Made by a program: the position numbers and the translations under genes. This document shows positions 7,766 through 16,450 of a stretch of DNA of 64,000 bases, in pieces. The stretch lies in assembly GCF_002797495.1 (NCBI RefSeq), contig NZ_PGEZ01000001.1, forward strand, positions 372,001-436,000, written 5' to 3'. Position 1 is the stretch's first letter. Every line of letters begins with the position of its first letter. The stretch is from Mumia flava (GTDB taxonomy: Bacteria > Actinomycetota > Actinomycetes > Propionibacteriales > Nocardioidaceae). The notes beneath the pieces are model-generated. The model saw nothing but the letters and a program-made list of their open reading frames with translations. It was not told where the DNA came from and did not search any database.

Positions 7766-9520
7766 GTGCCTCAGCTCCGTGTCGCCCTCGCCCAGGTCAA
7801 CCCGATCGTCGGCAACGTCGCGCACAACAGCGCGCTGATCCTCGAGCACTGCCGCGCGGCCCACGAGGCGGGGGCGCACATCGTGCTGTTTCCCGAGATG
7901 GTGCTGACCGGCTACCCGATCGAGGACCTCGCGATGCGCGCCTCGTTCGTCGCCGCGTCCCGTCGGGCGGCCGACGAGCTCGCCGAGCGGCTGGCGGCGG
8001 AGAAGATGGGCGACCTGGTGGCCGTGGTCGGGTTCCTCGACCAGGTCCCGGGGGTGCCGTCCGGATTCGGCATCCCGAAGAACGCGCCCCAGAACTCGGT
8101 GGCCGTGATGCACGGCGGCGAGATCGTGGCCCGCCAGGCCAAGCACCACCTGTGGAACTACGGCGTCGGCGACGAGGCCCGCAACTTCGTCCCCGGCTCG
8201 ACGATCAACGTCGTGCAGGTCCACGGCGTCGACGTGGCGATCGCGATCTGCGAGGACCTGTGGCGCGACGGCCCGTCCGCCGCGGCCCGTGCGGCCGAGG
8301 CCGCCCTGCTGCTCGTCCCGAACGGCTCCCCGTACGAGGCGAACAAGGACGACGTGCGCTTCGACCTGTGCGCCCGGCGGGCGGTCGAGGGCGAGTGCGC
8401 ACTGGCGTACGTGAACATGGTCGGCGGTCAGGACGAGCTGGTCTTCGACGGCGACTCCCTCGTGGTGGACGCCGAGGGCCGGCTGCTCGCCCGGGCCGCG
8501 CAGTTCTCCGAGGAGCTGCTCTTCGTCGACCTCGAGCTGCCCGCCGCGACCGACACGATGCCGTCGACCGACGCGACGTTCTCCGGGCTGCACATCGAGC
8601 GCACGATCGTCTCGGCCGAGCCGGTCGCTCCGTACGAGCCGCTGGGGTCGCCGGTCGCGACGCCGCTGGACGACCTGGAGGAGATCTACCGCGCCCTCGT
8701 GGTGGGTCTGCGCGACTACGTGGAGAAGAACGAGTTCCGCAGCGTCCTGCTCGGTCTGTCCGGCGGGATCGACTCGACGCTGTGCGGCGCGATCGCGGTG
8801 GACGCGCTGGGCGCGGAGCGGGTGTTCGGGGTGTCGAACCCGAGCGCGTACTCCACCGAGCACTCCCGCACCGACGCCGAGGAGCTGGCCCGGCGGACCG
8901 GCCTCGACCTGCGGACGGTGGCGATCGCGCCGATGGTCGACGCGTTCCAGGACTCGCTGTCCCTGAGCGGGCTGGCCGAGGAGAACCTCCAGTCGCGCGT
9001 GCGGGCGGTGGTCTGGATGGGGCTCTCGAACGCCGAGGGCCACCTCGTGCTCGCCTGCGGCAACAAGTCGGAGCTCGCGACCGGCTACTCCACGATCTAC
9101 GGCGACGCCGTCGGCGGCTACGCCCCGATCAAGGACGTGCGCAAGACCCTGGTCTGGGAGCTCGCACGGTGGCGCAACGCCTACGCCGAGGCGCACGGCG
9201 AGGTCCCGCCGATCCCCGAGAACGCGATCAGCAAGCCCCCGTCGGCCGAGCTGCGGCCCGGCCAGCTCGACACGGACTCGCTCCCGCCGTACGAGATCCT
9301 CGACGCGATCCTGGACGCGTACGTCGAGCGCGATCTCGGCGCGGCTGCGGTGGTCGCGGAAGGGTTCGACGCGACGACCGTCGAGCACGTCGTCACACTC
9401 GTGGACCGGGCGGAGTACAAGCGCCGGCAGTACCCACCGGGCCCGAAGGTCACCGCGCGCAACTTCGGGCGGGACCGCCGGGTGCCGATCACGAACCGGT
9501 GGCGCGAGCACCTGGGCTGA
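7766..9520 (+). CDS. nadE: Glutamine-dependent NAD+ synthetase
   Basis: Converts nicotinate adenine dinucleotide to NAD+ using ATP and ammonia released from glutamine. The N-terminal nitrilase-type glutaminase domain (residues 1-270) shows the Glu-Lys-Cys triad in [10 protein letters not shown] (about 42), [11 protein letters not shown] (about 125) and AICEDLW (about 160). The synthetase domain has the ATP-pyrophosphatase loop [11 protein letters not shown] near residue 330 and [16 protein letters not shown] near 430. At 584 residues it is the shorter two-domain form; mycobacterial NadE is nearer 680. The start is GTG 7766 ([10 protein letters not shown]), supported by the TAGGCT box 6 bp upstream. 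panB follows 85 bp downstream, so two coenzyme genes are adjacent. Confidence 0.96.
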   Translation: MPQLRVALAQVNPIVGNVAHNSALILEHCRAAHEAGAHIVLFPEMVLTGYPIEDLAMRASFVAASRRAADELAERLAAEKMGDLVAVVGFLDQVPGVPSGFGIPKNAPQNSVAVMHGGEIVARQAKHHLWNYGVGDEARNFVPGSTINVVQVHGVDVAIAICEDLWRDGPSAAARAAEAALLLVPNGSPYEANKDDVRFDLCARRAVEGECALAYVNMVGGQDELVFDGDSLVVDAEGRLLARAAQFSEELLFVDLELPAATDTMPSTDATFSGLHIERTIVSAEPVAPYEPLGSPVATPLDDLEEIYRALVVGLRDYVEKNEFRSVLLGLSGGIDSTLCGAIAVDALGAERVFGVSNPSAYSTEHSRTDAEELARRTGLDLRTVAIAPMVDAFQDSLSLSGLAEENLQSRVRAVVWMGLSNAEGHLVLACGNKSELATGYSTIYGDAVGGYAPIKDVRKTLVWELARWRNAYAEAHGEVPPIPENAISKPPSAELRPGQLDTDSLPPYEILDAILDAYVERDLGAAAVVAEGFDATTVEHVVTLVDRAEYKRRQYPPGPKVTARNFGRDRRVPITNRWREHLG

Positions 9521-9605
9521 CCCGCGCGGCACGAGCCTCGGCCACGGTGGCACGCTGGAGACGTCCGTGGACTCCGTCCGGGAGCCGCGAGATCGAAGGA
9601 GCACC

Positions 9606-10484
9606 ATGTCTGAGCACACTCCCTCCGCCGAGGAGACCGCCCCGTACGGCTCGGGGCCCGGCGCGAGCGGGGGTGACGCACCCGCGCCGCGGCGCCGGGT
9701 CCGCACCCACCAGCTGCGTCGGATGAAGCAGGACGGACAGCCGTGGGCGATGCTCACGGCCTACGACCAGTACGCCGCCGAGATCTTCGACGAGGCCGGG
9801 ATCGAGGTCCTGCTCGTCGGCGACTCCGCCGCGAACAACGTCTACGGGTACGAGTCGTCGCTGCCGGTGACGGTCGACGAGCTGATCCCGCTGAACCGCG
9901 CCGTCACCCGGGCGACCCGCTACGCCCTCGTCGTCGCGGACCTGCCGTTCGGCTCGTACCAGGGCTCGCCCGAGCAGGCGTACGACACGGCCGTGCGGTT
10001 CATGAAGGAAGGCCACGCGCACGCCGTCAAGCTCGAGGGCGGCGCCGAGATGGCCCCGCAGATCCGGCGGCTGGTCGACGGCGGCATCCCGGTGATGGCG
10101 CACATCGGCTTCACCCCGCAGTCGGAGCACTCGCTCGGCGGATACCGCGTGCAGGGGCGCGGGGACGCGGCCGCGAAGACGATGGCGGACGCGCTCGCGG
10201 TGCAGGACGCCGGCGCGTTCGCGGTCGTGATGGAGATGGTGCCCGGGGACGTCGCGGCCGAGATCACCGAGCGGCTCGAGATCTCCACGATCGGCATCGG
10301 CGCCGGGTCGCGGTGCGACGCCCAGGTGCTGGTCTGGCAGGACATGATGGGCCTGCGCACCGGCCGGCTGCCGCGGTTCGTGAAGCAGTACGCCGATCTG
10401 CGGAGCACGATGCTGGACGCCGCCCGAGCGTACGCCGACGACGTGCGCACGGGCGCCTTCCCGGGGCCGGAGCACACGTTCTGA
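9606..10484 (+). CDS. panB: 3-methyl-2-oxobutanoate hydroxymethyltransferase
   Basis: First committed step of pantothenate (vitamin B5) synthesis: transfers a hydroxymethyl group from methylenetetrahydrofolate to 2-oxoisovalerate. Recognised from [17 protein letters not shown], the Mg-binding [22 protein letters not shown], and the catalytic glutamate region VMEMVP near residue 205, then TIGIGAG. At 292 residues it is the normal length plus about 40 disordered N-terminal residues, as in other actinobacterial PanB. ATG 9606 is set by AAGGAG 7 nt upstream. It runs convergent with the reductase gene that ends at 10509; only 24 bp separate them. No panC or panD is visible nearby. Confidence 0.96.
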   Translation: MSEHTPSAEETAPYGSGPGASGGDAPAPRRRVRTHQLRRMKQDGQPWAMLTAYDQYAAEIFDEAGIEVLLVGDSAANNVYGYESSLPVTVDELIPLNRAVTRATRYALVVADLPFGSYQGSPEQAYDTAVRFMKEGHAHAVKLEGGAEMAPQIRRLVDGGIPVMAHIGFTPQSEHSLGGYRVQGRGDAAAKTMADALAVQDAGAFAVVMEMVPGDVAAEITERLEISTIGIGAGSRCDAQVLVWQDMMGLRTGRLPRFVKQYADLRSTMLDAARAYADDVRTGAFPGPEHTF

Positions 10485-10508
10485 CCCCGCCCCGCCGCGA
10501 GCGGGCGC

Positions 10509-11624
10509 TCAGGCGTCGATCACGAGGTCGTCGGTCGGAGTCGAGCAGCAGAGCAGGATCTTGCCCTCGCGGATCTCGCGGGGGCGGATCCCGCCCTGGT
10601 GCTGCATGTCGACCGAGCCGCTGAGCAGGTCGCTCTTGCACGTCCCGCACAGACCCTCGTGGCACGACGAGGGGACCCGGACGCCCGCGCTCGCGGTCGC
10701 CTCGAGGATCGTGGTCGCCGCGTCGCAGGTGATCGTCCGGCCGCTGCGACGCAGCTCGATGCTGTGCAGCCGGACGTCCGACGGCGGTGGCACGTCGCCG
10801 TCGTCGGGCGTCTCACCTGCCCCGGCGCCCAGCTCGAACCGCTCCTCGCGGCACCGCCCGGGATCGACGCCGGCCACCGCCAGCAGCTCGCGCACGGCCG
10901 CCATGTACGCGGGGGGCCCGCAGAGCAGGACGTCGCGCTCCAGCAGGTCGGGGGCGATCGCGGTCAGCATCGGCAGCGTGAGCAGCCCGCGGTAGGAGTG
11001 CCACGCCTCGTCATCGGCGTCCCGCTCGCACACGGCGGCGACCTCCAGGCCCGGCGGCGGCGCCTCGAGCTCGCGCCGGAACAGGATGTCGCGCGGCGTC
11101 CGGGCGTTGTGCACGAGGACGACGTCGGCTCCGGTCCCCCGGTCGCGCAGCTCACGCGCCATCGCCATCATCGGCGTGATCCCGCTTCCCGCCGACAGCC
11201 ACAGCTCCTTGCCGGACCGCCCCGCCCGGGTGAACCGCCCGTACGGTCCCGCGACGTGCAGACGCGATCCCGGTCCGACCTGGTCGTGCAGCCAGGTCGA
11301 GACCGGGCCGCCCAGGACGCGCTTGACGGTGATCTCGATCGAGCCGGTCCGGCTCGGCGGGGAGCTGATCGAGTAGCAGCGCTCGAGCGGCACGCCGTCG
11401 ACGTCGACCCGCACCGTCACGTACTGGCCGGCCTCGAACGCGAACGACCGGGACTCCGTCGGGGCGAGCGTGAAGCTCCGGACGTCGTGCGTCACCTGCG
11501 CGACGCCGGTGCACACCAGAGTCTCGTCGATCTCGCCGGCCCGCTCGGGGTCGACCGCGGCGGGATCAGCGGCGTGACGATCAGCGGCAGCCGTACGGGC
11601 GGGTCCGATCAGCATGTCGGTCAT
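10509..11624 (-). CDS. Oxygenase reductase: FAD/NAD(P)H reductase with C-terminal 2Fe-2S ferredoxin (GbcB-like)
   Basis: Passes electrons from NAD(P)H through FAD and a [2Fe-2S] centre to the Rieske oxygenase encoded just upstream. The FAD-binding motif is RCYSISSPPS (about residue 95), NAD(P) binding is GSGITPMMAM near 155 with LCGPPAYM near 235, and the ferredoxin module has SCHEGLCGTC near 318 plus a final cysteine in ILLCCS. The domain order (reductase then ferredoxin) is that of GbcB, the glycine betaine monooxygenase reductase. ATG 11624 overlaps the oxygenase stop codon as ATGA, so the two are translationally coupled. The first 35 residues are low-complexity. Vanillate O-demethylase-type reductases are the main alternative. 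Confidence 0.85.
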   Translation of the reverse strand: MTDMLIGPARTAAADRHAADPAAVDPERAGEIDETLVCTGVAQVTHDVRSFTLAPTESRSFAFEAGQYVTVRVDVDGVPLERCYSISSPPSRTGSIEITVKRVLGGPVSTWLHDQVGPGSRLHVAGPYGRFTRAGRSGKELWLSAGSGITPMMAMARELRDRGTGADVVLVHNARTPRDILFRRELEAPPPGLEVAAVCERDADDEAWHSYRGLLTLPMLTAIAPDLLERDVLLCGPPAYMAAVRELLAVAGVDPGRCREERFELGAGAGETPDDGDVPPPSDVRLHSIELRRSGRTITCDAATTILEATASAGVRVPSSCHEGLCGTCKSDLLSGSVDMQHQGGIRPREIREGKILLCCSTPTDDLVIDA

Positions 11625-12886
11625 GGCTGCAGGTACTCCCTCACGCGGCTCAGGTACCAGTCGCAGAACGCGTCCACGTGGGACTCGTTCGGCGCGTACG
11701 GCCCCGGCTCGTACGCCGGGCTGCTCACCCCGGCCTGGGCCCGGGCGACGAGCGTCCCGTCCTGCTCGTTGGTGTGGTCCCACACCTCGGTGAGGGTGTC
11801 GAGGTCGTAGTCGACGCCCTCGACGGCGTCCGCGTGCACGAGCCAGGTCGTCCGCACGAGCGCGCGGTCGGGCGCGATCGGCAGCACGGTGAACGTGACG
11901 ACGTGGTCGCTGAGCAGGTGGAACCACGAGTTCGGCTGGTGGTGCATCGAGGTGCGGCCGAGCCGGGCGACGTCGAGGTCGCCGAGCAGCCTGCGCGAGG
12001 CCGCCCTCCCGTCGCGCGTGAACGACTCCCCCGCCCCGTCGAGCGCCTCGCGCTGGATCCGGAACGCCGAGGCCCGTCCGCTGAGCTCCTCGATCTTCTC
12101 GTACGGCAGGCCGCGCTCGCGGCAGGTCCGCTCGAGCTCCGCCTCCGCCGCCAGGTAGCGCGCGTACGCCGGCTGCAGGTGACGCGGCATCTCCTCGGGC
12201 GTGTAGCCGTAGGACGGGAAGAACGTGCAGGTGAGCTCGGGATGGCCGCCCTCGCAGTGGTAGCACTCGCGGTTGTTCTCCATCACGAGCTTCCAGTTGG
12301 CGTGCTCGACCAGGTCGTGCTGCGCCGCGACCTTCGTCCCGCGGATCCGGTGCGGCTCGAGGTACGGCGTGATCCGGGCAGCGACGTCGTCGAAGTCGGC
12401 GGGCGGCTGCTCGGCGAGGCTGACGAACAGCAGTCCCGACACCGAGCGGACGTGCACGGGCTTCAGGCCGAAGCAGCTGCGGTCGAAGCCCGGCGCCTGG
12501 GTGCCCGCATGGAGCAGCCTGCCGTCCGTCCCGTACGTCCACTGGTGGTAGCCGCAGACGATGTTGCCGACGGAGCCGCTGGGCTCGGTGAGGATCCGCG
12601 AGCCGCGGTGCCGGCACACGTTGTGCCATGCACGGACCTGCTCGTCGTCGTCGCGCACGACGATGATCGAGTACGGCCCGACGTCGAGGGTGAGGTAGTC
12701 GCCGGCCTCACCGATCTCCGGTTCGGTCGCGACGAAGATCCAGCTCGTCGCGAACACCGCCGCGACGTCGAGCTCGTGGACCTCGCGGCTGGTGTAGAAC
12801 GGGGCCGGCAGGGCCCGGCCTGGGATCCGGCTGTCGACCAGCCGGGCCAGGTCGAGCATGTCGGTCGGGCCGGTGACGAGAGTCAT
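11621..12886 (-). CDS. Rieske non-heme iron oxygenase, GbcA/stachydrine-demethylase-like
   Basis: Terminal oxygenase of 421 residues. The Rieske cluster ligands are C-R-H near 91-93 and CGYHQW near 110-113. The mononuclear iron site follows in ENNRECYHCEGGHPE near 200-215. The cysteine-rich NNRECYHC wording is typical of the GbcA/Stc2 group that N-demethylates glycine betaine, proline betaine or carnitine-type quaternary amines, rather than of ring-hydroxylating dioxygenases. No small beta subunit is present, which fits that group. The neighbours agree: a GbcB-like reductase downstream and a DgcA-like demethylase upstream. AGAGGAG precedes ATG 12886. The exact substrate cannot be read from sequence. 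Confidence 0.85.
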   Translation of the reverse strand: MTLVTGPTDMLDLARLVDSRIPGRALPAPFYTSREVHELDVAAVFATSWIFVATEPEIGEAGDYLTLDVGPYSIIVVRDDDEQVRAWHNVCRHRGSRILTEPSGSVGNIVCGYHQWTYGTDGRLLHAGTQAPGFDRSCFGLKPVHVRSVSGLLFVSLAEQPPADFDDVAARITPYLEPHRIRGTKVAAQHDLVEHANWKLVMENNRECYHCEGGHPELTCTFFPSYGYTPEEMPRHLQPAYARYLAAEAELERTCRERGLPYEKIEELSGRASAFRIQREALDGAGESFTRDGRAASRRLLGDLDVARLGRTSMHHQPNSWFHLLSDHVVTFTVLPIAPDRALVRTTWLVHADAVEGVDYDLDTLTEVWDHTNEQDGTLVARAQAGVSSPAYEPGPYAPNESHVDAFCDWYLSRVREYLQP

Positions 12887-12929
12887 GGGGACTCCTCTCG
12901 GGTTGCGCGGGGGTCGACGGGTAGGGGAC

Positions 12930-14969
12930 TCAGACGGTGATGCAGAGGCGGAGCGCGTCGTAGACGGCGGCGTGGATGGTGCGGCTGCTCACGGCGTCGC
13001 CGATCCGGAACAGCTGGTAGCGGCCGTCCGGGTTGCGGACGACGTCCTGCGGCCGTCCGCCGATCAGCGCGGCGTGGTCCACCTCGCCGCCGTTGGACGA
13101 GCCGGCCCGCAGCGCGAGGTAGAGCGCGTCGTTCGGCAGCGTCCCGTGCTCGACGACGACGTGGTCGACGACGCGGCGCACGGAGTGCTCGGCGTACTCG
13201 CTGAACAGCTCGGCCTCGAGCCGCCCGTCGTCGGTGCGGCGCACCGCGCGCAGCCGGTACGCGAGGGTGGTCCGTACGTCGTGCTCGGCGAACGCCCTGA
13301 GGTACGCCGGAGAGTTCATGCCGCCGACCTTCACGGCGAGCATCCTCTCCGGCGTCACGATCTCGACCCGGGCGCCGCTGCCCGCGAGGAGCTCGGCGGC
13401 ATCCATCGCGGGCTCCGCGCCGTGGTCGTCGTAGACCAGCACGTCGCCGCGCGGTCGGGCCGCACCGTCCATCACGTCCCAGGTGTCGAGGACGAGGTTC
13501 TGCCCCTCTGCCAGGAAGGTGCGGTTCGGCAGGCCGCCGGTCGCGACCACGACCACGTCGGGGTCGTACGCCAGCACGTCGCCCTCCTCCGCGTACACGC
13601 CGTAGCGGAACTCGACGCCGGCGAGCTTCGCCTCGGAGACCCGCCAGTCGACGATCCCGACGAGGTCGCGCCGGCGCGGTGACGCAGCCCCGAGCAGGAT
13701 CTGGCCGCCGGGCACGTCGGCCGCCTCGAGCACGACGACGCGATGACCCCGCTCGCCGAGGACGCGCGCGGCCTCCAACCCGGCCGGGCCGGCTCCGACC
13801 ACCACCGCCGTACGGGCGCGTGCCGCGGGCTGGATCAGGTGCGGCAGGGTGAGCTCGCGCCCGGTCGCCGGGTTGTGGATGCACTTCGCGTCGCCGGAGG
13901 CGTAGATCGCGTCGAGGCAGTAGTTCGCGCCCACGCAGGGGCGGATCCGGTCCTCGTCGCCGTCGGCCAGCTTGCGGACCAGGTGCGGGTCGGCGATCTG
14001 GGCGCGTGTCATCCCGACGAGGTCGAGCAGACCCTCGCGCACGGCGTAGCGGGCGGTCGCCACGTCGGAGATCCGCGACGCGTGCATCACCGGGATGTCG
14101 AGCTCCCGCTTGATCCCGCCGGCGAACTCCAGGAACGGCGCCGACGGCGTCCCCATCGACGGGATCACCTTCGCCAGGTGCGCGTCGCTCTCGATCGTTC
14201 CCTTGATGACGCTGAGGAAGTCGATCCCGTCGGCGACGTAGGCCCGCAGCGCGGCCAGCGCCTCGGCACGGCCGAGTCCGCCCGGCAGGTCCTCGTCCAT
14301 CGACATCCGGATGCCGACCACGAAGTCCGGTCCGACCGCCTCCCGTACCGCCCGGATCACCCGGCGGGGGAACGCGGCGCGGCCGGCGAGGTCCCCGCCG
14401 TACGCGTCGTCGCGGTCGTTGGTGAGCGGCGACAGGAAGCCGTCGAGGAGGTGCCCGTACGCCTCGAGCTCGATCCCGTCGAGCCCTGCCGCCTGGCAGC
14501 GTGCGGCGGCGTCGGCGTAGTCCCGGACGATCCGGTCGAGGTCCCACGGCTCGGCGACCTTCGGGAACGCCCGGTGCGCCGGCTCGCGCTGGGCGGACGG
14601 GTAGACGAGCGGGAGCCAGTCGGCGGTGTCGTCGGTGCTGCGGCGCCCGAGGTGGGTGACCTGGCACATCACCGCGGCGCCCTGCTCGTGGACGGCGTCG
14701 GTGAGCCGGCGCAGCCAGCCGACGATCTCGTCGCGGTACAGCAGGAGGTTGCCGAACGCCGGCGGACTGTCCGGCGAGACGACGGCGGACCCGCCGATCA
14801 TCGTGAGGCCGACGCCGCCACGGGCCTTCTCGAGGTGGTAGCGCAGATACCGGTCCTTCGGCATCCCGTCCTCGGAGTACGCGGGCTCGTGCGACGTGCT
14901 GACGACCCGGTTGCGGAGCCGGATCGTCCGGAGGTCGTAGGGCTGCAGGAGTGGGTCGAGCGTGCGCAC
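12930..14969 (-). CDS. NADH:flavin oxidoreductase of the DgcA / N-methylproline demethylase type
   Basis: A 679-residue fusion of an N-terminal old-yellow-enzyme barrel (FMN) and a C-terminal FAD/NAD-binding half (VVVGAGPAGLEAARVLGERG near 390), the architecture of trimethylamine and dimethylglycine dehydrogenases. The segments GLDGIELEAYGHLLDGFLSP and REPAHRAFPK fit my memory of DgcA, which demethylates dimethylglycine after GbcAB. The iron-sulfur site reads CVGANYC then KCIHNP: one of the four usual cysteines is alanine, as I recall for the DgcA subgroup. The start is taken as GTG 14969 (VRTLDPLLQPYDLRTIRLRNR), where the family begins; longer versions would cross into the LysR gene region. 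It sits 43 bp upstream of the oxygenase, same strand. Confidence 0.82.
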   Translation of the reverse strand: MRTLDPLLQPYDLRTIRLRNRVVSTSHEPAYSEDGMPKDRYLRYHLEKARGGVGLTMIGGSAVVSPDSPPAFGNLLLYRDEIVGWLRRLTDAVHEQGAAVMCQVTHLGRRSTDDTADWLPLVYPSAQREPAHRAFPKVAEPWDLDRIVRDYADAAARCQAAGLDGIELEAYGHLLDGFLSPLTNDRDDAYGGDLAGRAAFPRRVIRAVREAVGPDFVVGIRMSMDEDLPGGLGRAEALAALRAYVADGIDFLSVIKGTIESDAHLAKVIPSMGTPSAPFLEFAGGIKRELDIPVMHASRISDVATARYAVREGLLDLVGMTRAQIADPHLVRKLADGDEDRIRPCVGANYCLDAIYASGDAKCIHNPATGRELTLPHLIQPAARARTAVVVGAGPAGLEAARVLGERGHRVVVLEAADVPGGQILLGAASPRRRDLVGIVDWRVSEAKLAGVEFRYGVYAEEGDVLAYDPDVVVVATGGLPNRTFLAEGQNLVLDTWDVMDGAARPRGDVLVYDDHGAEPAMDAAELLAGSGARVEIVTPERMLAVKVGGMNSPAYLRAFAEHDVRTTLAYRLRAVRRTDDGRLEAELFSEYAEHSVRRVVDHVVVEHGTLPNDALYLALRAGSSNGGEVDHAALIGGRPQDVVRNPDGRYQLFRIGDAVSSRTIHAAVYDALRLCITV

Positions 14970-15015
14970 ACCGTCAGTGTGAGCCCGAGGACTGCTGAAG
15001 AATAGCGAACGGATG

Positions 15016-15042
15016 TGCACGAAACCGTGCAATGCTGTTGCA
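15016..15042. promoter_or_regulatory. Overlapping inverted repeats, candidate LysR operator
   Basis: TGCACG-AAAC-CGTGCA (15016-15031) is a perfect inverted repeat, and TGCAA-TGCTG-TTGCA (15028-15042) is a second one sharing its right end. They fill the 72-bp gap between the divergent DgcA-like gene and lysR and run into the lysR start codon, the usual place for autoregulation. Confidence 0.5.
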
Positions 15043-15968
15043 TGATCGATCACCGCCTCCACGTGCTGCGCATGGTCGCCGCACACGGCAGCGTGACCGC
15101 CGCGGCCACGGCCCTGCACTTCACGCCGTCAGCGGTCTCGCACCAGCTCCGCACGCTCGCGCGCGACCTCGACGTCACGCTGCTCGTCCACGAGGGACGC
15201 GGCGTCCGGCTGACCGCAGCCGCCCGGACGCTGCTCACCCACGCCGACGACCTCTTCGCGCGCTGGGAGGAGATCAAGGCCGACCTCGCGGTCGCATCGG
15301 AGGAACGGGCCGAGGAGCTGCGGCTGTGCGGGTTCTCGACCGCCGCCGCGGCGCTGCTCCCCCACGTCGCCGCACGGTCGCGGGCGACCCGTCCGCACCT
15401 GTCGGTCCGGATCATCGAGGCCGACCCCGACGAGTGCTTCGACCGGCTGCTCAACGGAGACGCCGACCTCGCCGTCGTCGTCTCCACGCCGACGCTCCCG
15501 TCGAGCCTGGACGCGCGCTTCGACCAGGAGCCGCTGCTCGACGACCCGCTCGACCTGCTCGTCCCCGAGGGCCACCGGCTGGCCGACCAGTCGTCGGTCT
15601 CGCTCGCCGACGCGGCCGACGAGCCGTGGATCCTCGACCACCCCGGCCGTCCGCACCACCAGCTCGTGGTCACCGCGTGCGCCGCCGCGGGCTTCACGCC
15701 GTACCACGCCCACGAGGCGGTCGAGTGGGACACCGGCGCCGCCCTCACCGCCGCCGGGTTCGGCGTCTCGATGGCGCCGCGGCTGGCTCGTCTCCCGGCC
15801 GGCTACCCGATCGTGCGCGTGCCGCTGAGCGGATCACCGAGTCCGGCGCGGCACGTGCTCACCGCCGTACGGCAGGGCTCGCGCCGCCATCCCGCGATCG
15901 CCGACGCGCTCACGTTCCTCGAGGAGGCGGCGGCACGCAGTCGGGTGCTGTCGGCGCCGTCGGCGTGA
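15042..15968 (+). CDS. LysR-family transcriptional regulator
   Basis: A 308-residue regulator with the winged HTH at residues 3-60 (HVLRMVAAHGSVTAAATALH, then SAVSHQL) and an effector-binding domain from about residue 88. It is divergent from the DgcA-like/oxygenase/reductase genes and probably controls them in response to a substrate or intermediate. ATG 15042 (MIDHRLHVLRMV) is chosen because the HTH begins at once; an in-frame ATG at 15015 would place the start inside the inverted repeats. No Shine-Dalgarno is seen before 15042, where the operator-like repeats lie. It could also act elsewhere in the genome. Confidence 0.9.
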   Translation: MIDHRLHVLRMVAAHGSVTAAATALHFTPSAVSHQLRTLARDLDVTLLVHEGRGVRLTAAARTLLTHADDLFARWEEIKADLAVASEERAEELRLCGFSTAAAALLPHVAARSRATRPHLSVRIIEADPDECFDRLLNGDADLAVVVSTPTLPSSLDARFDQEPLLDDPLDLLVPEGHRLADQSSVSLADAADEPWILDHPGRPHHQLVVTACAAAGFTPYHAHEAVEWDTGAALTAAGFGVSMAPRLARLPAGYPIVRVPLSGSPSPARHVLTAVRQGSRRHPAIADALTFLEEAAARSRVLSAPSA

Positions 15969-15992
15969 GACGCGGCGTGCGGGAGGCGCGGG

Positions 15993-16250
15993 TCAGACGT
16001 CGTCGGGGTGATCGGCCGCGTCGTCGAGGAGCTCGGAAGCGCCTGCGGTCTCGTCGCCGTCCGCGTCCCGACGCGCACGTCCGGCGGCGTCGCTGATCTC
16101 GAACAGCTCGGTCGCCAGGTCGCCGACCTCCGTGATCACCTGCCGCGTCGCGCCGAGGACGATCACGGAGAGGCGTTGGGCGCTCGCGGTCACGGCCTCG
16201 GCGGCCTGCTGAACGACGTCCTTGTTGATCTCGCGTCGCCGCAACGCCAT
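15993..16250 (-). CDS. Small hypothetical protein
   Basis: An 85-residue protein starting MALRRREINKDVVQQAAEA. The first 50 residues look helical and amphipathic (AEAVTASAQRLSVIVLGATR), and the tail is acidic and rich in Asp. ATG 16250 has AGGAG 6 nt upstream, which supports it being a true gene; longer in-frame versions run into the inverted repeat at 16367-16413. No family recognised, no signal peptide. It is convergent with lysR, 24 bp away. Confidence 0.6.
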   Translation of the reverse strand: MALRRREINKDVVQQAAEAVTASAQRLSVIVLGATRQVITEVGDLATELFEISDAAGRARRDADGDETAGASELLDDAADHPDDV

Positions 16251-16366
16251 CGCCGCTCCTCGTGACTCGCGCCGGTCGCGACCGGCCGCCTGAGCTGTCG
16301 CGGCCACGCTACCGGATCGGCTCGCGCCGCCGTCTCCGCTCGGGGCGCCACCGTACGGGCCCGCGC

Positions 16367-16413
16367 GGTGAGCTGGTTCCCACCACGGAGACCCGCGTGG
16401 GAACCAGCTCACC
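16367..16413. repeat. Perfect inverted repeat, family B (GGTGAGCTGGTTCCCAC)
   Basis: The 17-bp arm GGTGAGCTGGTTCCCAC at 16367-16383 is followed, after a 13-bp spacer, by its exact reverse complement at 16397-16413. The same unit recurs three times at 20638-20724. RNA from it would form a strong hairpin downstream of the peptidase gene that ends at 16451. Confidence 0.85.
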
Positions 16414-16450
16414 GACCGTGGCGGCGGTACGGCCGCCGCGACGCGCCGCG

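Noticed and set aside
9521-9605. Riboswitch upstream of panB
   Set aside because: The 85-bp gap shows only a Shine-Dalgarno and no conserved aptamer-like structure.
6071-9757. A 1228-codon frame that would extend glnA2 upstream across nadE
   Set aside because: The part upstream of 7408 is the antisense of nadE and of the G-rich gap; glutamine synthetase starts at MGKQEDF.
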